From Druceiella hillmani (lineage: Eukaryota; Arthropoda; Insecta; Lepidoptera; Hepialidae): a DNA stretch of 64,000 nt. Under the pieces are notes generated by a model. That model was not told the DNA's origin and did no database searches. It saw only the letters and a list, made by a program, of their open reading frames with translations. Positions within the stretch are counted from its first letter, which is position 1, and every line of letters begins with the position of its first letter. The position numbers were made by a program, and so were the translations under genes. The stretch spans positions 9,915,001 through 9,979,000 of the forward strand of contig JAYKKI010000087.1 of assembly GCA_039881145.1 (NCBI GenBank). Direction: 5' to 3'. Shown here piece by piece: positions 13,600 to 25,518 of this stretch.

Positions 13600-13803
13600 T
13601 ACCAGTGTAAGATTTTATTCGTGCGAAATAGCACTCGTATCGTTCAATATTCAAAGTCCAATCGCTTTGACAGGCTATACCTCGCCTAGCGCATTGCGAG
13701 ACGCTCAATCCTAGTGTCAACGTTGACATAATATATTTCAAAAACGGGATGAGATATAAGAAAATTTTATTGATTATAATTGTCTTATAATGTACTCAGA
13801 AAT
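13600..13803 (+). repeat. diverged direct repeat, copy A
   Basis: The shared order with copy B (14,450-14,694) is GCGAAATAGCACTCGTATCG, TTCAAAGTCC, AACGTTGACATAATATATTT, CAAAAACGGGATGAGATA, TTATTGATTATAATTGTCTT and TGTACTCAGAAA. The last 90 bp are best conserved. Family unknown. Confidence 0.7.
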
Positions 13804-14449
13804 GCGCAGCTGCCTGCTGACCATACCAATTTGACAAATTCCGAACATGCTTCGTTTCCTTCAATTATTTTGAAAGCAAAAATCCAACCAGTGCAATTCT
13901 CGGGAAGTCCCTTACGAAGTACATTTCGGAATAGTTTTTCCATTATCAGATACACTCGCTAAATATTTACATTGTTACAGATGTAATTTCTGAACCGATA
14001 TCCCTATTTCAATACGTAGCCTTGTACATACGTTATGCTCCTTGAATATTTTCGTAAACGCCAAAGTGTCCGAAAAATAATTAATGATATATGATGAATA
14101 ATTCATTTATTTATCAAACTATCCTGCTAATGTAGATAGTTATAAAGATAATTATTGGCAATAGACTAATAATAACACGAAAACAATGAATATTTCTACA
14201 CGTATCAGAAACACACAATATACTACGCGGAATAATTTGGTTGTCAAACGAGGGGTGTATAATTGACATGGCAAGAATTTTTTTACATTCTTCAAACATA
14301 AGGTAACACTTTTTGATTTGGGACCTTTATTACAGAAAAATTGTTTATTTTTATAAAATTTTTTGGTTTATTTTCAAATTCTCTCAGTCGCAATTACATT
14401 TGAATCATAAACAGAATTCCTATTTAAACAACCTACTGGAAACAGTGAT
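13804..14449. other. AT-rich sequence between the two direct repeats
   Basis: No gene or element recognised. Short chance frames at 13,780-13,962 and 14,114-14,299. Confidence 0.5.
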
Positions 14450-14694
14450 TTACCGGTAACATATAATCGATTATTCTTTCTGCGAAATAACATTCGCATC
14501 GACCGATGTTCAAAGCCGAAAAAAAATTAGGGTGCGCCGTTAATATATCGCTTTCGTGAAATCGAGCGGCGCTCAGTGTACGCGCACTGCAGGGCGCTTA
14601 ACCCTTACGGTAACGTTGAAACAGTGTATTTCGAGAACGGAATAAGATAAGAAAAAAAATTATTGAAAATAATTGTTTTATTCTGTACTCGGAA
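14450..14694 (+). repeat. diverged direct repeat, copy B
   Basis: Counterpart of copy A: GCGAAATAACATTCGCATCG, GTTCAAAGCCG, AACGTTGAAACAGTGTATTT, CGAGAACGGAATAAGATA, TTATTGAAAATAATTGTTTT, TGTACTCGGAAA. It is longer, with an extra GC-rich middle (GCGGCGCTCAGTGTACGCGC) that copy A lacks in part. Confidence 0.7.
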
Positions 14695-14819
14695 ACCTGT
14701 AGAATCCGGCTCGATTCAGGAAAATCTATTTATCTCTTCAATATATTAACGCAAGATGACCGAAATAATTTTGACCGAAGCGTTTACTAAATGCTGTTTT
14801 CCTCATTTATTCCTTTTTA

Positions 14820-15130
14820 GATTTTTAACATATACGATTAAAAAGTTAGAGTAGAGAGCACACCATTTTGGCTCTCGACTTGAGAAGACGCTGCTACACT
14901 GAAAATATTACCAGAAATTTTGATTACATTTTGACACTCCTCTTTAATGATGCCCACTCGATGGAGTAAGTCTGTAAAAAGAATTCAATCATTTTTCGTT
15001 CAATAATTTTTCTCTATATCTGTCATAGTCGGTCGTAAACTAGAAGAATAACGATGCTGTGACAAACGGACAGGCGTGAAGGAATTATAAGTGTTTTTTG
15101 GCATTCGGCTACGAATCCTTAAAAAGAATC
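14820..15130 (+). repeat. degraded dispersed repeat ending in the TTGGC-CGGCTACG motif
   Basis: GTGACAAACGGACAGGCGTG, AAGGAATTATAAGTG, TTTTTTGGCATTCGGCTACG, AATCCTTAAAAAG form the 3' part of a frequent lepidopteran interspersed repeat (usual form TATAAGGGTTCCG, then TTTTGCCATTTGGCTACGGA). The upstream limit near 14,820 is approximate. Confidence 0.55.
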
Positions 15131-15571
15131 AGAGCTTATGTTGAATACTGCAAAAAAGAACGATTTTTTTGTACAATATGCGTTTTGAATATTCACAAAA
15201 AGTACTAGTATAAGTATAGATTGCGTTTGCCACGATATTCTAATTGTTTCGGTCAAAAATACACAGGTTTTGAAGTAATTCTAGTCTGCACGGGCTGACA
15301 GATATCTACATTAGATTGATATGACATTCTCGGCACAGTGATAGAAAAAAACAGCCATGCATATAATATCGAAACAATCAGATGATGTTTACTGGCCTTC
15401 TGACTAATCAAAAATATTACATAAGGCAGAATAAAATGAACGAAAACGATGGATAACATTTTTATAATTAAAGAACGTATGAATCCTTTGGTGCTCCAAC
15501 GACAAGGTTAGCTCGGCCTGACAGTTCTCGGAAATTATAATTGCTTATTTACGGCCACCGATCAATATAAT

Positions 15572-15763
15572 GTGTTTAAACATTTGAGCCATCGAATCAA
15601 AATATTAAAGTTTAAACAAGAGACAGACAGAATTTCAGAACTGGAAGTGAATCTAGTAGGTTCAGAACAGATAGTTGGCGAGATGCGCATCTTCAGCCTG
15701 TTCGAGAACCGTATTAAAATTGCAGGAGACCCAATAGATTATGAGAACGTGTCCTCGCATTAA
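15572..15763 (+). CDS. unassigned 63-codon open frame
   Basis: The frame reads MFKHLSHRIKILKFKQ through EMRIFSLFENRIKIAGDPID to a TAA. Its third-position use looks slightly more coding-like than the surrounding intron. A possible acceptor (AGACAGAATTTCAG) lies inside it at about 15,640, but no donor follows before the stop. I recognise no domain. It is antisense to groucho and 400 bp from the GP exon. Chance or a transposon remnant is as likely as a gene. Confidence 0.15.
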   Translation: MFKHLSHRIKILKFKQETDRISELEVNLVGSEQIVGEMRIFSLFENRIKIAGDPIDYENVSSH

Positions 15764-15982
15764 GTGTATGGCTAAATATGACAGCAAATACATTAAAACA
15801 ATCTCATATTCATTTACCTCAATATTTGTTTATGAAAATGACAAAATATTTTCTTATTTCTCTTAATGTCAATGTAAATACAATTTTACAACCTTGTCTC
15901 TTAGAACTACCCACCTGCATATGTGTATGCGTACGTTTCTCAACTTAGTAGGGAGAGCTGGTGTATTTCTTTTGCTTGGTTC

Positions 15983-16036
15983 GCAAATAGGCTTGATTTC
16001 GTGTATGCTCTCCGGCATACACAAAATCGAGTTTGC
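15983..16036. ncRNA. 54-nt imperfect hairpin just downstream of the groucho GP exon
   Basis: CTTGATTTCGTGTATGC (15,992-16,008) and GCATACACAAAATCGAG (16,015-16,031) pair at 15 of 17 positions around a six-base loop. Outer GCAAATAG and GTTTGC extend the stem with a bulge. In groucho sense it begins 110 nt into the intron. It might be an RNA structure or a precursor; nothing else supports either. Confidence 0.35.
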
Positions 16037-16145
16037 ATTTTTGCTGTCTATCGGCACAAATAATGATTGCAATTGAATAATTTTTGCCTATAAAATAAAC
16101 TTACGCCGTATCGTAGCGGTTAGACACAAAATGTCGGGTACGTAC

Positions 16146-16344
16146 CGTTGTTAGCCTTGCTGTCGTCCTGCCGGTGGAGGTCGGGCTTGGCGAGCACGGA
16201 GAGCGGGTGGTGCGGCACGAGGCCGAGCAGACCGCCGGGCGGGAGCGCGCCGTGCGGCAGCAGCGGCAGCGGCGGCGCCCCGTGCGCCGGCAGCGCCGCC
16301 GCGTGCATCTGCTGCAGCAGCCGCGGCAGGTCCGGCCGCTGCTG
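16146..16344 (-). CDS. gro: groucho internal exon: start of the Gly/Pro-rich (GP) region
   Basis: This 199-bp exon follows the Q-domain exon on the minus strand. It encodes 66 codons plus one base: QQRPDLPRLLQQMH, then a Pro/Leu/Ala/His-rich stretch with LPLLPHGALPPGG, ending near KPDLHRQDDSKANN. In Groucho/TLE the Q domain is followed by such a low-complexity segment leading into the GP region, which is known to contact histone deacetylase in the fly protein. The acceptor is CCCGCAG and the donor is GTACGT, leaving phase 1. The acceptor is followed directly by CAGCAG, so a tandem (NAGNAG) acceptor could drop one or two Gln. GC content is far above the flanks, and long overlapping open frames on both strands (16,101-16,587) are shadows of this composition. 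The next exon is not in the window. Confidence 0.85.
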
Positions 16345-17040
16345 CTGCGGGACGCAACGAGCCACATATTAACTGTCTGCGATAAGTCCGTGCAAAATGC
16401 AAAAAGCGAATACTTTCACAGTAACTTTCTTAATATAAACCGATTCTGTTTGATCCCCACCTCGACAACATTAGCCTGCGCTCCACATTTTCTTAACACT
16501 TCTCGGCGCAGCTGTGCCTCTCGAGTGCCGCCCAAGTACGACGTTTCAATCGGCATTTTAAGTCTGTTATATTGCTTCTCAAATTAATAGTTATCTTTTT
16601 GTTTTGACAACTTAAGTATTTTTTTCATGGCTTTGTAGCATTGAGAATTTGACTCGAGCGAAAACTTGCAACTCTAAATATAGTGAAAATAAATTATAGA
16701 CGCTTGATATACTTCAGGGTGACTGACGTAGATTGACAAAGATTAAAACTTAAACTAAACTTATTTTACGTGTATTACATAGTTGTACAAATGAAAAACC
16801 CATTTATATATTTATCTAATGCAACTTGGAAAACAGTAAACTTTATCCGCTTTTTTTTCAATTCACAGCATGTTCCTTCTATACACTGCTTACCGCAATA
16901 TTAAGATATTTAGGGATTTAAAACGAAAGTTAGACTTGATACAACTTTAGGAAGTAAGTTATACTGATACTTACAGATGATAATATGATGAATATGTAAA
17001 ATTCATGTAACAACCGTTGGTAGATCATTTAGCCCAGACA

Positions 17041-17042
<2 letters not shown>

Positions 17043-17094
<52 letters not shown>
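17043..17094. repeat. (TA)n microsatellite
   Basis: Uninterrupted alternating A and T of about 52 bp. It makes a chance Ile-Tyr open frame. Confidence 0.97.
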
Positions 17095-17096
<2 letters not shown>

Positions 17097-17491
17097 TCAT
17101 ATCATATATATTAATACGCTAAGGTTAAGATGTTACTCTCCCTTTTTAGAAAAAACCTCACAACTAATCCACATAAATTATATATCATTTTATAGATAAT
17201 TGCTTGCTCTACCGGCATCCACAACTAAAAAATTTATTATTGCTATTGTTTTTGCAAATTAATTAATTATTAAAATTATATACACAAAACAGCAATGCTG
17301 CCATCTAACGGCTCAACGTCAATATGATTGACGGTCGGTAAAATTTTTGTTTAATTTCAAATCCACTCACGTATAAATAAAGTGGCGCTTTAGCTCAATG
17401 CTTTTGATACTTGCGCCTCTATATGTCAATTTTAGTAAAATATTTGTTTGATCTGTCATCTGAGCTTCATAATGGCTCACGGGTCACGCTA

Positions 17492-17624
<133 letters not shown>

Positions 17625-18779
17625 AGCACAAGCACAACACAAATGAAACACTTCACAAATACAAGAGATATAATGGAAGGCCTTAAAGAGAAAATAGACG
17701 ATTTTTAATTTTCTCCGCTTTCGTCAACAAACAAATGCGGAGAAAAAAGCTTTCCATTTAGTTTCTGGGACTGACGAGATGACAAAATCGTCGATTACTC
17801 ATAACCTGTGACAAACGAATATGTGAGAATGAAATTATAAATACAACGAAAACCTCACGCGAACATTCTCTGCACACATATTATTCGTCAAAGGCATCCT
17901 TCCTTTAAATCTTACTCGAGTTTGATTAGCAGGCCTGTTATCATCGGTCGTGTAGTGGGCGCAACCCTCGGGTGTTCCCGCAAGGCCAATTAGCAAACGG
18001 CGTCGCGACCCTTTTGCGACGAGCGCTCGTCCGTTAATAGCGACGGTAAATACCGTCGTTTGCACAGAGCAATTTTTGACTTATATCAGGACAAAAACCG
18101 GGAAACATATACTCTTAAGTAATTGAATGAGTGCGTGGAGTCCCTTTTATAAATGAAGTAGCTTCGAAGTCTCTAGGTAGATACACATACGAGATAATGC
18201 ATTCAAGGTTAAAACCGTGACATTAAGTACGCGTAGCGCCTAATATTTATGTAAAACGTCACAAGGAAGTCACGATCAAAAGAAGCAATGTCTACTAATA
18301 GAAACGGGTACATGAAAACTATTCAGAGAGCGCCCAATTTCCATTTCGGTCCTCCGTCCATCTATATTGTGTGGCACGAGTCCATTGCTGTGCAGTAGTC
18401 CATATACAAGAACAACGTGCTACTTACAATCAATAACTTACAATTGCTGTTTACAATCAATACTCGTTCTGTAAGAAAGCCGAGTCAGACAAGAGTAGAA
18501 ACACATTCCCTGTCCATTAACCCCCAATATCTGAGCATAGAAATCGACCAGCGGCCACCCATCTAGACGCCTGCCTCCGAACTAAACCCGACAAATCCAA
18601 TAAACTGTACAACGAGCAAGATTTCATTTTAATACACTCCCGTGGTCGTAAAACGTCCAAGAAGACACGTCACAACGATCCGCACGGCGAAAGAAAGCGA
18701 AAAATAAAGCGAAGAAAGGAGAATAGGAAAAAAGAAAGAAATAAAGCAAATCACCTGAAAGGCGGGAGCGGGCGAGCAG

Positions 18780-21700
18780 TCGACTGTAAAAGAGTAGCGG
18801 AAAGTAAAAGCACCCGAGCGGGAGAAGGGGAGGGGGTGGCGGCGTCACCTCCCCCCCCCCTCCCGCGCCCGACTCCCCTCGCCGACCCACTTACAAGCCT
18901 TCTGAAGCGTCTTGCGGACTCCTTAATGGGGTGAGTGGTGCCAGAGATGAATTCGTGGCGAGTTCCCTTGTCTTTTGTTATATTTTTATTGTTACTAATG
19001 CGATTTGTTGTTGCCCTCATTAAACTTTGCGTCTCAAGCGATAAAACGTTGGATAACTGCGGTTAGGATAATTAAACGAAACTTACTTAACTAATCGATC
19101 AATCCGGTCGTCGAGTTTGAATCAATTTATCTGTGCCTATACACAGAGCGCCGTTTAAACGGTTCCGTTAGATTGGATTTATTGCAAATAAAAATTACAC
19201 ATACGAGTAGAAGTATATATAAGATAAGAACAAAATTACGAGAAACACTTTCAACGGTAAAAATAGGGACCGCGTAAAATAAAACTCCTTCCTCCTAGCA
19301 CCAAACCCCTGACCGGCAATGAGTAGGAGCGAAAATGATGGAAAAATATGATAAATTGAAGACGACAAGACGGGGCGCTGGGGAGGGACGCCGGGTAGGC
19401 CGGCGGAAGGCGGAGTGGGGCGCAGTAGGCGACGCATTATTAATACGAATCACTCTCGCATCATTTGCCCCGCCGGTTGTCGGGGTCGGGCGCCGATTAT
19501 CGTTTTTTCTTATATCGGAGGTAATGTTCGAGAAACAGTTAGGTGCGTGTTGCGAGCGATCATCACTCACCGCATACAACTTTTGTTTCTTATTGAGTAC
19601 CGTCGAGCGAGAAGGAACAGAATAGTTTTTCGAGCCATTATACGAGCTATTTATACCTTTATGTCATTTCTCACGCATCGCGCGCGCCGGTCGCGGAAAC
19701 CCACAACAACGAGCGCCATACATCACATCAGTCAATCCAAACATTCATGCTTCCTCCCTTCGATCACATGCGTATACGTTCTCTTTCTTTTGAAGATCTC
19801 ATGTACGTACGTAAGACTCTTTTCCATCGTAATTCTTCAAATGTATATTCCGCTACAAAAGGCTCAATCTCTCTTTCTTTAATGTTCATTATTTTATATC
19901 CTCGCCATTTTCTTTATTTAACGCTTCATTCATTCAGCTAAAAACACTCGTTTATTGGGTTCGTATATTAGCGTCACCATTTTCTTTCTTCAAGAATAAA
20001 CTTTAAAATTTTATGCACCAATTTTCAATATAATACATCACACATTAAATCGCTAAATCATTCGTTCATCAGAAAACTTTTTCCACAATTATCCACATCC
20101 ATACATAATTTTTTCTTCATATTAACTCAACTATTTTGACACATTCTTTAAATTGAGATATTTGAATTGATTAATTGATTAGAGGTTACAAGTTAGATAA
20201 TAGTTCATCAGAATCTCACCGCAGAATTTATGAGCGTCATATGAGCCGATTTATTCTCACGCTCTAACATACTCGTACTAACATCGTTTCGAAACATATT
20301 CTCGCCTAGTCCTTGCGTAGGCATGATGATGCGGTAAAAAGAGTAGGTGTGATTTAATTGTCATACGGTGCCCGAGAGTGTCTCAGGCTGTATAAGGGCG
20401 AACACGAATACATCGAATTACCCGGGCAAACACGAGGCGAGATAAGGCGACGAAAGCTCTCGCCGGCTACCGATTCGAGCATCATCCCTCACGATGCAGC
20501 GTGGACGTCACTCGCGACGAGTGGAGGGGGAGGGGCGCCTCACTTTATGTCCTCCGGTGTCGTTTGTGCCCGCCCGCGCAGGGGTGAAAAGTGATAAAAG
20601 TGTCGAGGGCTCACTTATATTGAATAGGGATGGGGTACTCAACCTTGGCTTGCGATGATAATGCGGCTCGTCATGTCGGGATTTAAAAGTGGGATTGTGT
20701 GAGGCACAATGGCGCTCGAAATTAATAAAAGGGACATCGCAAATAGAGTTATAAAAGTACCCGCTGTGTAAGTTAGGGTTAAATAGTTGGAGCGCGTGAA
20801 TCTTGCGCTCCGGACGTGCCCGTTGTACGAAGTTACGTGCGGGAAATATCTACTCATATTTTAATGTCATTCATTCAGCGGAATTCATTTGATTTGAAAA
20901 GGACTGATGGAAAATTAATTTTGTGTAGATTTCACTAATGTTTTATTTCTTAATATTATTCTCTTCTGCACATTAATTATATTATAATCATTCTTAAAAA
21001 ATGTTAATATCAAAAAGAGGTAAAATAGTAGATTTCTAGTTTAGCCGACGCAAACAAATTTAATATTCGTCATTAATTCGTCCATTTTCTTCATAATTTC
21101 ATTCCGTCTTTAACTTGGGTGAGGTTAGCAACGACGACAAAACGATCCACGCATGTTCATGGATGCTCTTTTAATGGCCTCTTCGCCACTATGACGGCCA
21201 GCAAGTCTTCGATTACTTTTACGCATACATTTTACGTATCTTGATGTGCCAGCGGACATCACCTACTCTTTACACGGAACTTTCGTGCTCTTTCAGCGAG
21301 CTTAATAAAGTTAAATGTAAAGTAATCAAAATTGGCATTTATCAATGGCAATAATGAGAGAAGTAAAGATGACCTCTAGAGCGAATATGAGTGAGGGAAA
21401 TGAAAACTGTGCGCCTGTTAGGCTACACTGTTTCAGGTTGTCCGCTTTCCTCAACTGCGCACGCACACTTTACGTGAGCAACATCATTAATGACAAAAAG
21501 AATGTGTGCCGTAAACCGTAGGATAAAACACTAGATTAAATGTACATATTTAATATCAATTTCAAACTCTGATAAACAACGTTCAAATAATACTTTACGA
21601 CGCTTCTTATCATTAATGATAAATTAAGAAAATACTTTCAGTTTCTTTTAACCAAAAGAATTGTATATTTTGCTTGTGCGATCTTACTGAAAGCGCACAG

Positions 21701-22670
21701 CTTTCAGCTTCTCGGGCGATCGTCGAGGCACACGAGTGGCGGGTTACGCAGCCCTGCACGTTCGCCCTCGCCTCGCGTCGACAGAGAGGGCGCCACGATA
21801 ATGGCGGAGGAACGAGCCCTCTAGACCGCCACTTGTCTCTCCCTTGCCAGACCCTAGCTATCAAACAAATCCCTGATCGCGGGACTTCACCGACAAACTT
21901 TACGATTTTCCTATCGCACAGCCTGAAGTTTAGTTAGTGATATGTCTTCACCGTTTTGAGTTCCGTTATAAATACCGGTTTGAGCACCAGTTAAACTATA
22001 GAAATTTTGATATAAACATAACAAATATATAAACATAAAATTTAGCTTGTGCATGTTTTCAACGAGCATAAACCAAAATAAAGCAAGAAATATATTAAAA
22101 CTACCTTCTCAGTAAGCGTTGTCCATCAATACGTTATATGTGATTAATCAACGATTTTCGTCAGTTATAAAAATTTAGATTGTGACTTTAGAAGACTTAG
22201 AAATAAACATTTTCATCGTTACGTTGCGTTGAATCGAAACTAAATATTATTGCTTTAGCTCCAGGGAAACGACTTCATTGTTTTCTACAAGAAATTGTTG
22301 AAGTTTTTTGGCACAGTATTCATGACATAACAGATTAGTCAAGCATGTACTGTTATTGTTATAACGCCGTTACATTTGCATTTTAATATATACAACCTAA
22401 AGAAAATATAAATTCCATAGATGATAAAACTTCATATCGGTTACTTGTTCTGTAGGGTGTAGTACACTTTCTTTTTCTTATATGTAAAGCAATTAGTAAC
22501 ACAAAACAAAAAAGGTAACTAGAGAATATGAGCAAGCCCACCGCTATGCTCAGCTGCCGCCGCCCGCGATGACCAGCAGTTAATTAGAGTGGGCGATGAG
22601 AGGCAAGCGAACATTTCGATTGTTCCTCATCGCGAGGCGCGCGACTTTGTACGCTGACTGCGTGCGGAAA
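18780..22670. promoter_or_regulatory. run of GC-rich islands inside the groucho intron
   Basis: Islands occur at 18,780-18,890, 19,365-19,500, 20,370-20,590, 21,700-21,850 and 22,545-22,665, separated by AT-rich sequence. They contain frames on both strands (for example 19,335-19,625 and 19,415-19,882) with no domains. I treat them as candidate non-coding regulatory blocks only. Confidence 0.25.
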
Positions 22671-23339
22671 GTCGCTACTTTGTCTCGAGTTAAGGACGTC
22701 TTCACAAAAAGTCTGTTGTAAACTAACGTATCCTAAAAACATGTCCTTTTACTGAATCATGACAAACTATTACAATAAACCGATATTGTATGGGCGACAT
22801 ATAAGACATTTGTTGTTTTCATTTGAAGTCACTGCCTTAAAGCCACCTCTCAAATATCTTAAAAATAATACGGTATCACATTTCGAATGTTAGAAAATAT
22901 CACTGTCCTTTAGTAAGTAGCCTTAATAAATAATAACAATAAAGTATAATTATGTGCCTTTATACGTCTTCTATTCCTTGTTGAACTTAACGATGTACAA
23001 ATAAAACAAAGCAGCTAACGATTGTTTTGCTAACTACCTTTGCTCTCTTTAGAAAATATTATCAAGTTAATTGTAATAACGTATTAAACACATAAAGTCA
23101 CCTATTTTAAAAATGTTAAAACCAAAATTTCTTTAAGTATAATTTGTTTGAAAGTAAAATTGCCATATCGCCTTTTCAGTTGGTCGATTGCAATAAAACA
23201 AAATCCACCAGTGAATACTTTATCAAAATTCTTTCATCTGCCCTTGCATGGCGCGTGAACAAATAAACAGGCTTATATTTGTTATGTTAGCTTAAATATT
23301 TTTTCGTAAATATCTACAGAGAGACCAATTTTACAATTT

Positions 23340-23880
23340 TATTATTCTAACAAAACTAATTATAAAGTATGTTTGTTTGTCCTCCTTCACGTCGCAGCGT
23401 TGCAAGGGAATGACGTGATTTTTATACATACATAGAGTTGGAGGTGGAAAAATGACATAGAATAATTTTATCACGAAAAAAGTGTTGTTTGAAACTGAAA
23501 AAGTACACAAAGTGAATAAGGAAGCAGCGTCGCAACGGAGCAACGGGTCAATGTGATTTTTTGAATCGTTACACACGCAATATAAAGTAGCAACAGAACC
23601 ACTCAGTTTAATGATTAATTTAGAGTCCTACCTATAATATTATAAATGCAAGTGTGTTTTTGTCCTTTTTTCATATAACTAACAGCCTATCCACGTGATT
23701 TATAGCCCAGAGATAGTTGGCTTACTGGGAATTGACAGTCTATTTTTTGTACCGGGGAACCACCTCATTATGACTAACATTATAATCCTAATTATATATT
23801 GTTCTACTGTAACGCAGTTACGAATTGACATGATTTTTTGCACAGAGATGAATGACTGGCAGGAATATTTGTCATAATCT
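23340..23880 (+). repeat. cluster of three degraded copies of a dispersed repeat
   Basis: CTCCTTCACGTCGCAGCGTTGCAAGGGAATGACGTGATTTTT-type sequence occurs at 23,381-23,425. A second copy at 23,520-23,566 has GCGTCGCAACGGAGCAACGG and ATGTGATTTTTTG. A third, 23,632-23,880, has ATATTATAAATGCAAGTGTG, ACGCAGTTACGAATTGACAT and TGATTTTTTGCACAGAGATG. These are pieces of the repeat family with ACGCCGCAACGGAGCAACGG that I know from moth and butterfly genomes. No coding content. Confidence 0.6.
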
Positions 23881-23939
23881 TGGGTTCAGTAGTTAGATAC
23901 AGTTCAATAGTAAGCTATAATTTGGGTTCACTAATAGGA

Positions 23940-24270
23940 TGCATTAGTTTCAGTATATTTTTCATATTTTTCAGAATATCTCTGAAGTTATGATACCTAA
24001 AAGTATTCAAGAAATTTACCCTTATACCGAGTCCTTTCAAATGAAAACCCACACTATACATAGAATATTAAAAAAAATTCGAGTACGTATCGCTCCATAT
24101 ATGTACGTAATTTCGATACGAATATTGTTGAAAGCAAACCATTTAAGTACATGTATTTTACTACCATGCCAAATTTCAAGTTTTTACGTCAAGCGGCTTC
24201 TGAGAAAAATCGCCTGTAACAGACAAACAGACATACACGTGAGTGATCTTACAAGGTTTCCGGGGCTAAG
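23940..24270 (+). repeat. degraded dispersed repeat over a spurious 159-codon open frame
   Basis: CATGCCAAATTTCAAGTTTT, TACGTCAAGCGGCTTCTGAG, AACAGACAAACAGACATACA, GTGAGTGATCTTACAAGG are in the order of a common lepidopteran interspersed repeat. The long open frame 23,990-24,469 covers it, but its translation has no recognisable domain, so I call the repeat and not the frame. Confidence 0.55.
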
Positions 24271-24950
24271 AATGGTCAAACCGACTATTATTACATGGAT
24301 AGTGTGGAAATACATCGCGTATTCAGAGCGCATCATTTATTCAGAGCGGCCGGACACGACTACCGTGGGGTGCATCTCAGTGCAGAATGACATGACTAAA
24401 TGTATGACAGACATTTTGTTGACTAAATATTTTTCTCTTTTACTATTACGTCAGTCTAAATTATTTTAAATACAAATTAAAGAAGAGGAAATGGGCATTT
24501 TATTGCTTGTTTTTGCATTTCAAATTAATGTATAATTGTTTGTAATGAATCCTCTAAACTTGCCTCTCTTTTGCGCTTTTGGCCAGGAATGAGTAGTGAA
24601 AAGCGATTTTTAAGAAATAAATATACGAAACCAATAAAAAATTTAATATTTGGTTTGGATATCAAAATTATTATACTATATATTCCCAAAGTTTAGAGTA
24701 CGCTTGGCAATAATTACGGTTTATCGTAAACTTAAAACTTTTACTATAAGGTACCGTTGATTTTTTTATATGTTCCATGTTTTTTTATAATTAGATATAT
24801 ATCATACGTACCAACTAATACTGATAAAATATTTTTGAACTCATTGAAAATTAAAAAAAAATGTAATAACCACCGAAGTTCTACATCCGTCACAAACGTT
24901 TCAAAAGGTTCATAACATTCCCGAAATTACATCTTCCCAAGCTAATCATT

Positions 24951-25260
24951 GATATTCCTGCCGTTTACATTTTAACTCGGGATTAAAGCAGTCCGGAAGT
25001 ATGATACCCCTGCCGGTTACATTTTTAACTCGGGATTAAAGCAGTCGGGAAGTATGATATTCCTGCCGTTTACATTTTTAACTCGGGATTAAAGCAGTCC
25101 GGAAGTATGATACTCCTGCCGGTTACATTTTTAACTCGGGATTAAAGCAGTCCGGAAGTATGTTATTCCTGCCGTTTACATTTTTAACTCGGGATTAAAG
25201 CAGTCCGGAAGTATGATATTCCTGCCGGTTACATTTTTAACTCGGGATTAAAGCAGTCCG
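24951..25260 (+). repeat. 53-bp minisatellite, about 5.9 copies
   Basis: Units begin GATATTCCTGCCGTTTACAT at 24,951, 25,003, 25,056, 25,109, 25,162 and 25,215 (last one truncated at 46 bp). The first unit is 52 bp and the next four are 53 bp. Units differ at a few positions (CCGTTT/CCGGTT, TATTCC/TACCCC/TACTCC), and each contains AACTCGGGATTAAAGCAGTC. The array stops 80 bp before the candidate exon at 25,341. Confidence 0.97.
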
Positions 25261-25340
25261 CTCACGCCAGATACCACCGAAATGTAGCCCTAGGGTAATT
25301 AAAAGTGATCACCAGGCTCTCTGCCATATTTTCTCCGCAG

Positions 25341-25518
25341 GATCTTCGAATACTTCGATCACACAGCAAAGAAGAAAGTGTTTTGCGATGCCATTCGTGT
25401 TGCCGAGGACAATATAATCCGCGAGAAAATGCTTAATAGATATGAAAACACTCAGTATTTAGGAGAGCGACGAAAGAAGTTCTTCGCTTTATATAGATTG
25501 AATGTTTCAACATTACCT
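25341..25518 (+). CDS. unassigned candidate exon on the plus strand, nested in the groucho intron
   Basis: I do not recognise this gene. A 178-bp segment sits between a strong acceptor (TTTTCTCCGCAG) and a consensus donor (GTAAGT). The frame starting one base in is open for 59 codons, beginning IFEYFDHTAKKKVFCDAIRV and ending near LGERRKKFFALYRLNVSTLP. The frame stays open upstream to a TGA at 25,306 and ends at TAA three codons past the donor. The residue mix (charged helices rich in Lys, Arg and Glu with aromatic spacers) looks like real protein and unlike any transposase motif I know. It lies antisense to groucho, 80 bp after a 53-bp minisatellite. It could be an exon of a nested gene, or an exon captured by a mobile element. 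No partner exon was identified. Confidence 0.45.

Noticed and set aside
16101..16587. Long overlapping open frames on both strands over the GC-rich exon
   Set aside because: They are compositional shadows of the groucho exon; only the minus frame bounded by the splice sites matches a known protein.
23990..24469. 159-codon plus-strand open frame
   Set aside because: It overlies a degraded dispersed repeat and its translation has no recognisable domain.
24951..25260. CRISPR-like spaced repeats
   Set aside because: The 53-bp units are contiguous with no unique spacers; it is a tandem minisatellite in a eukaryotic intron.
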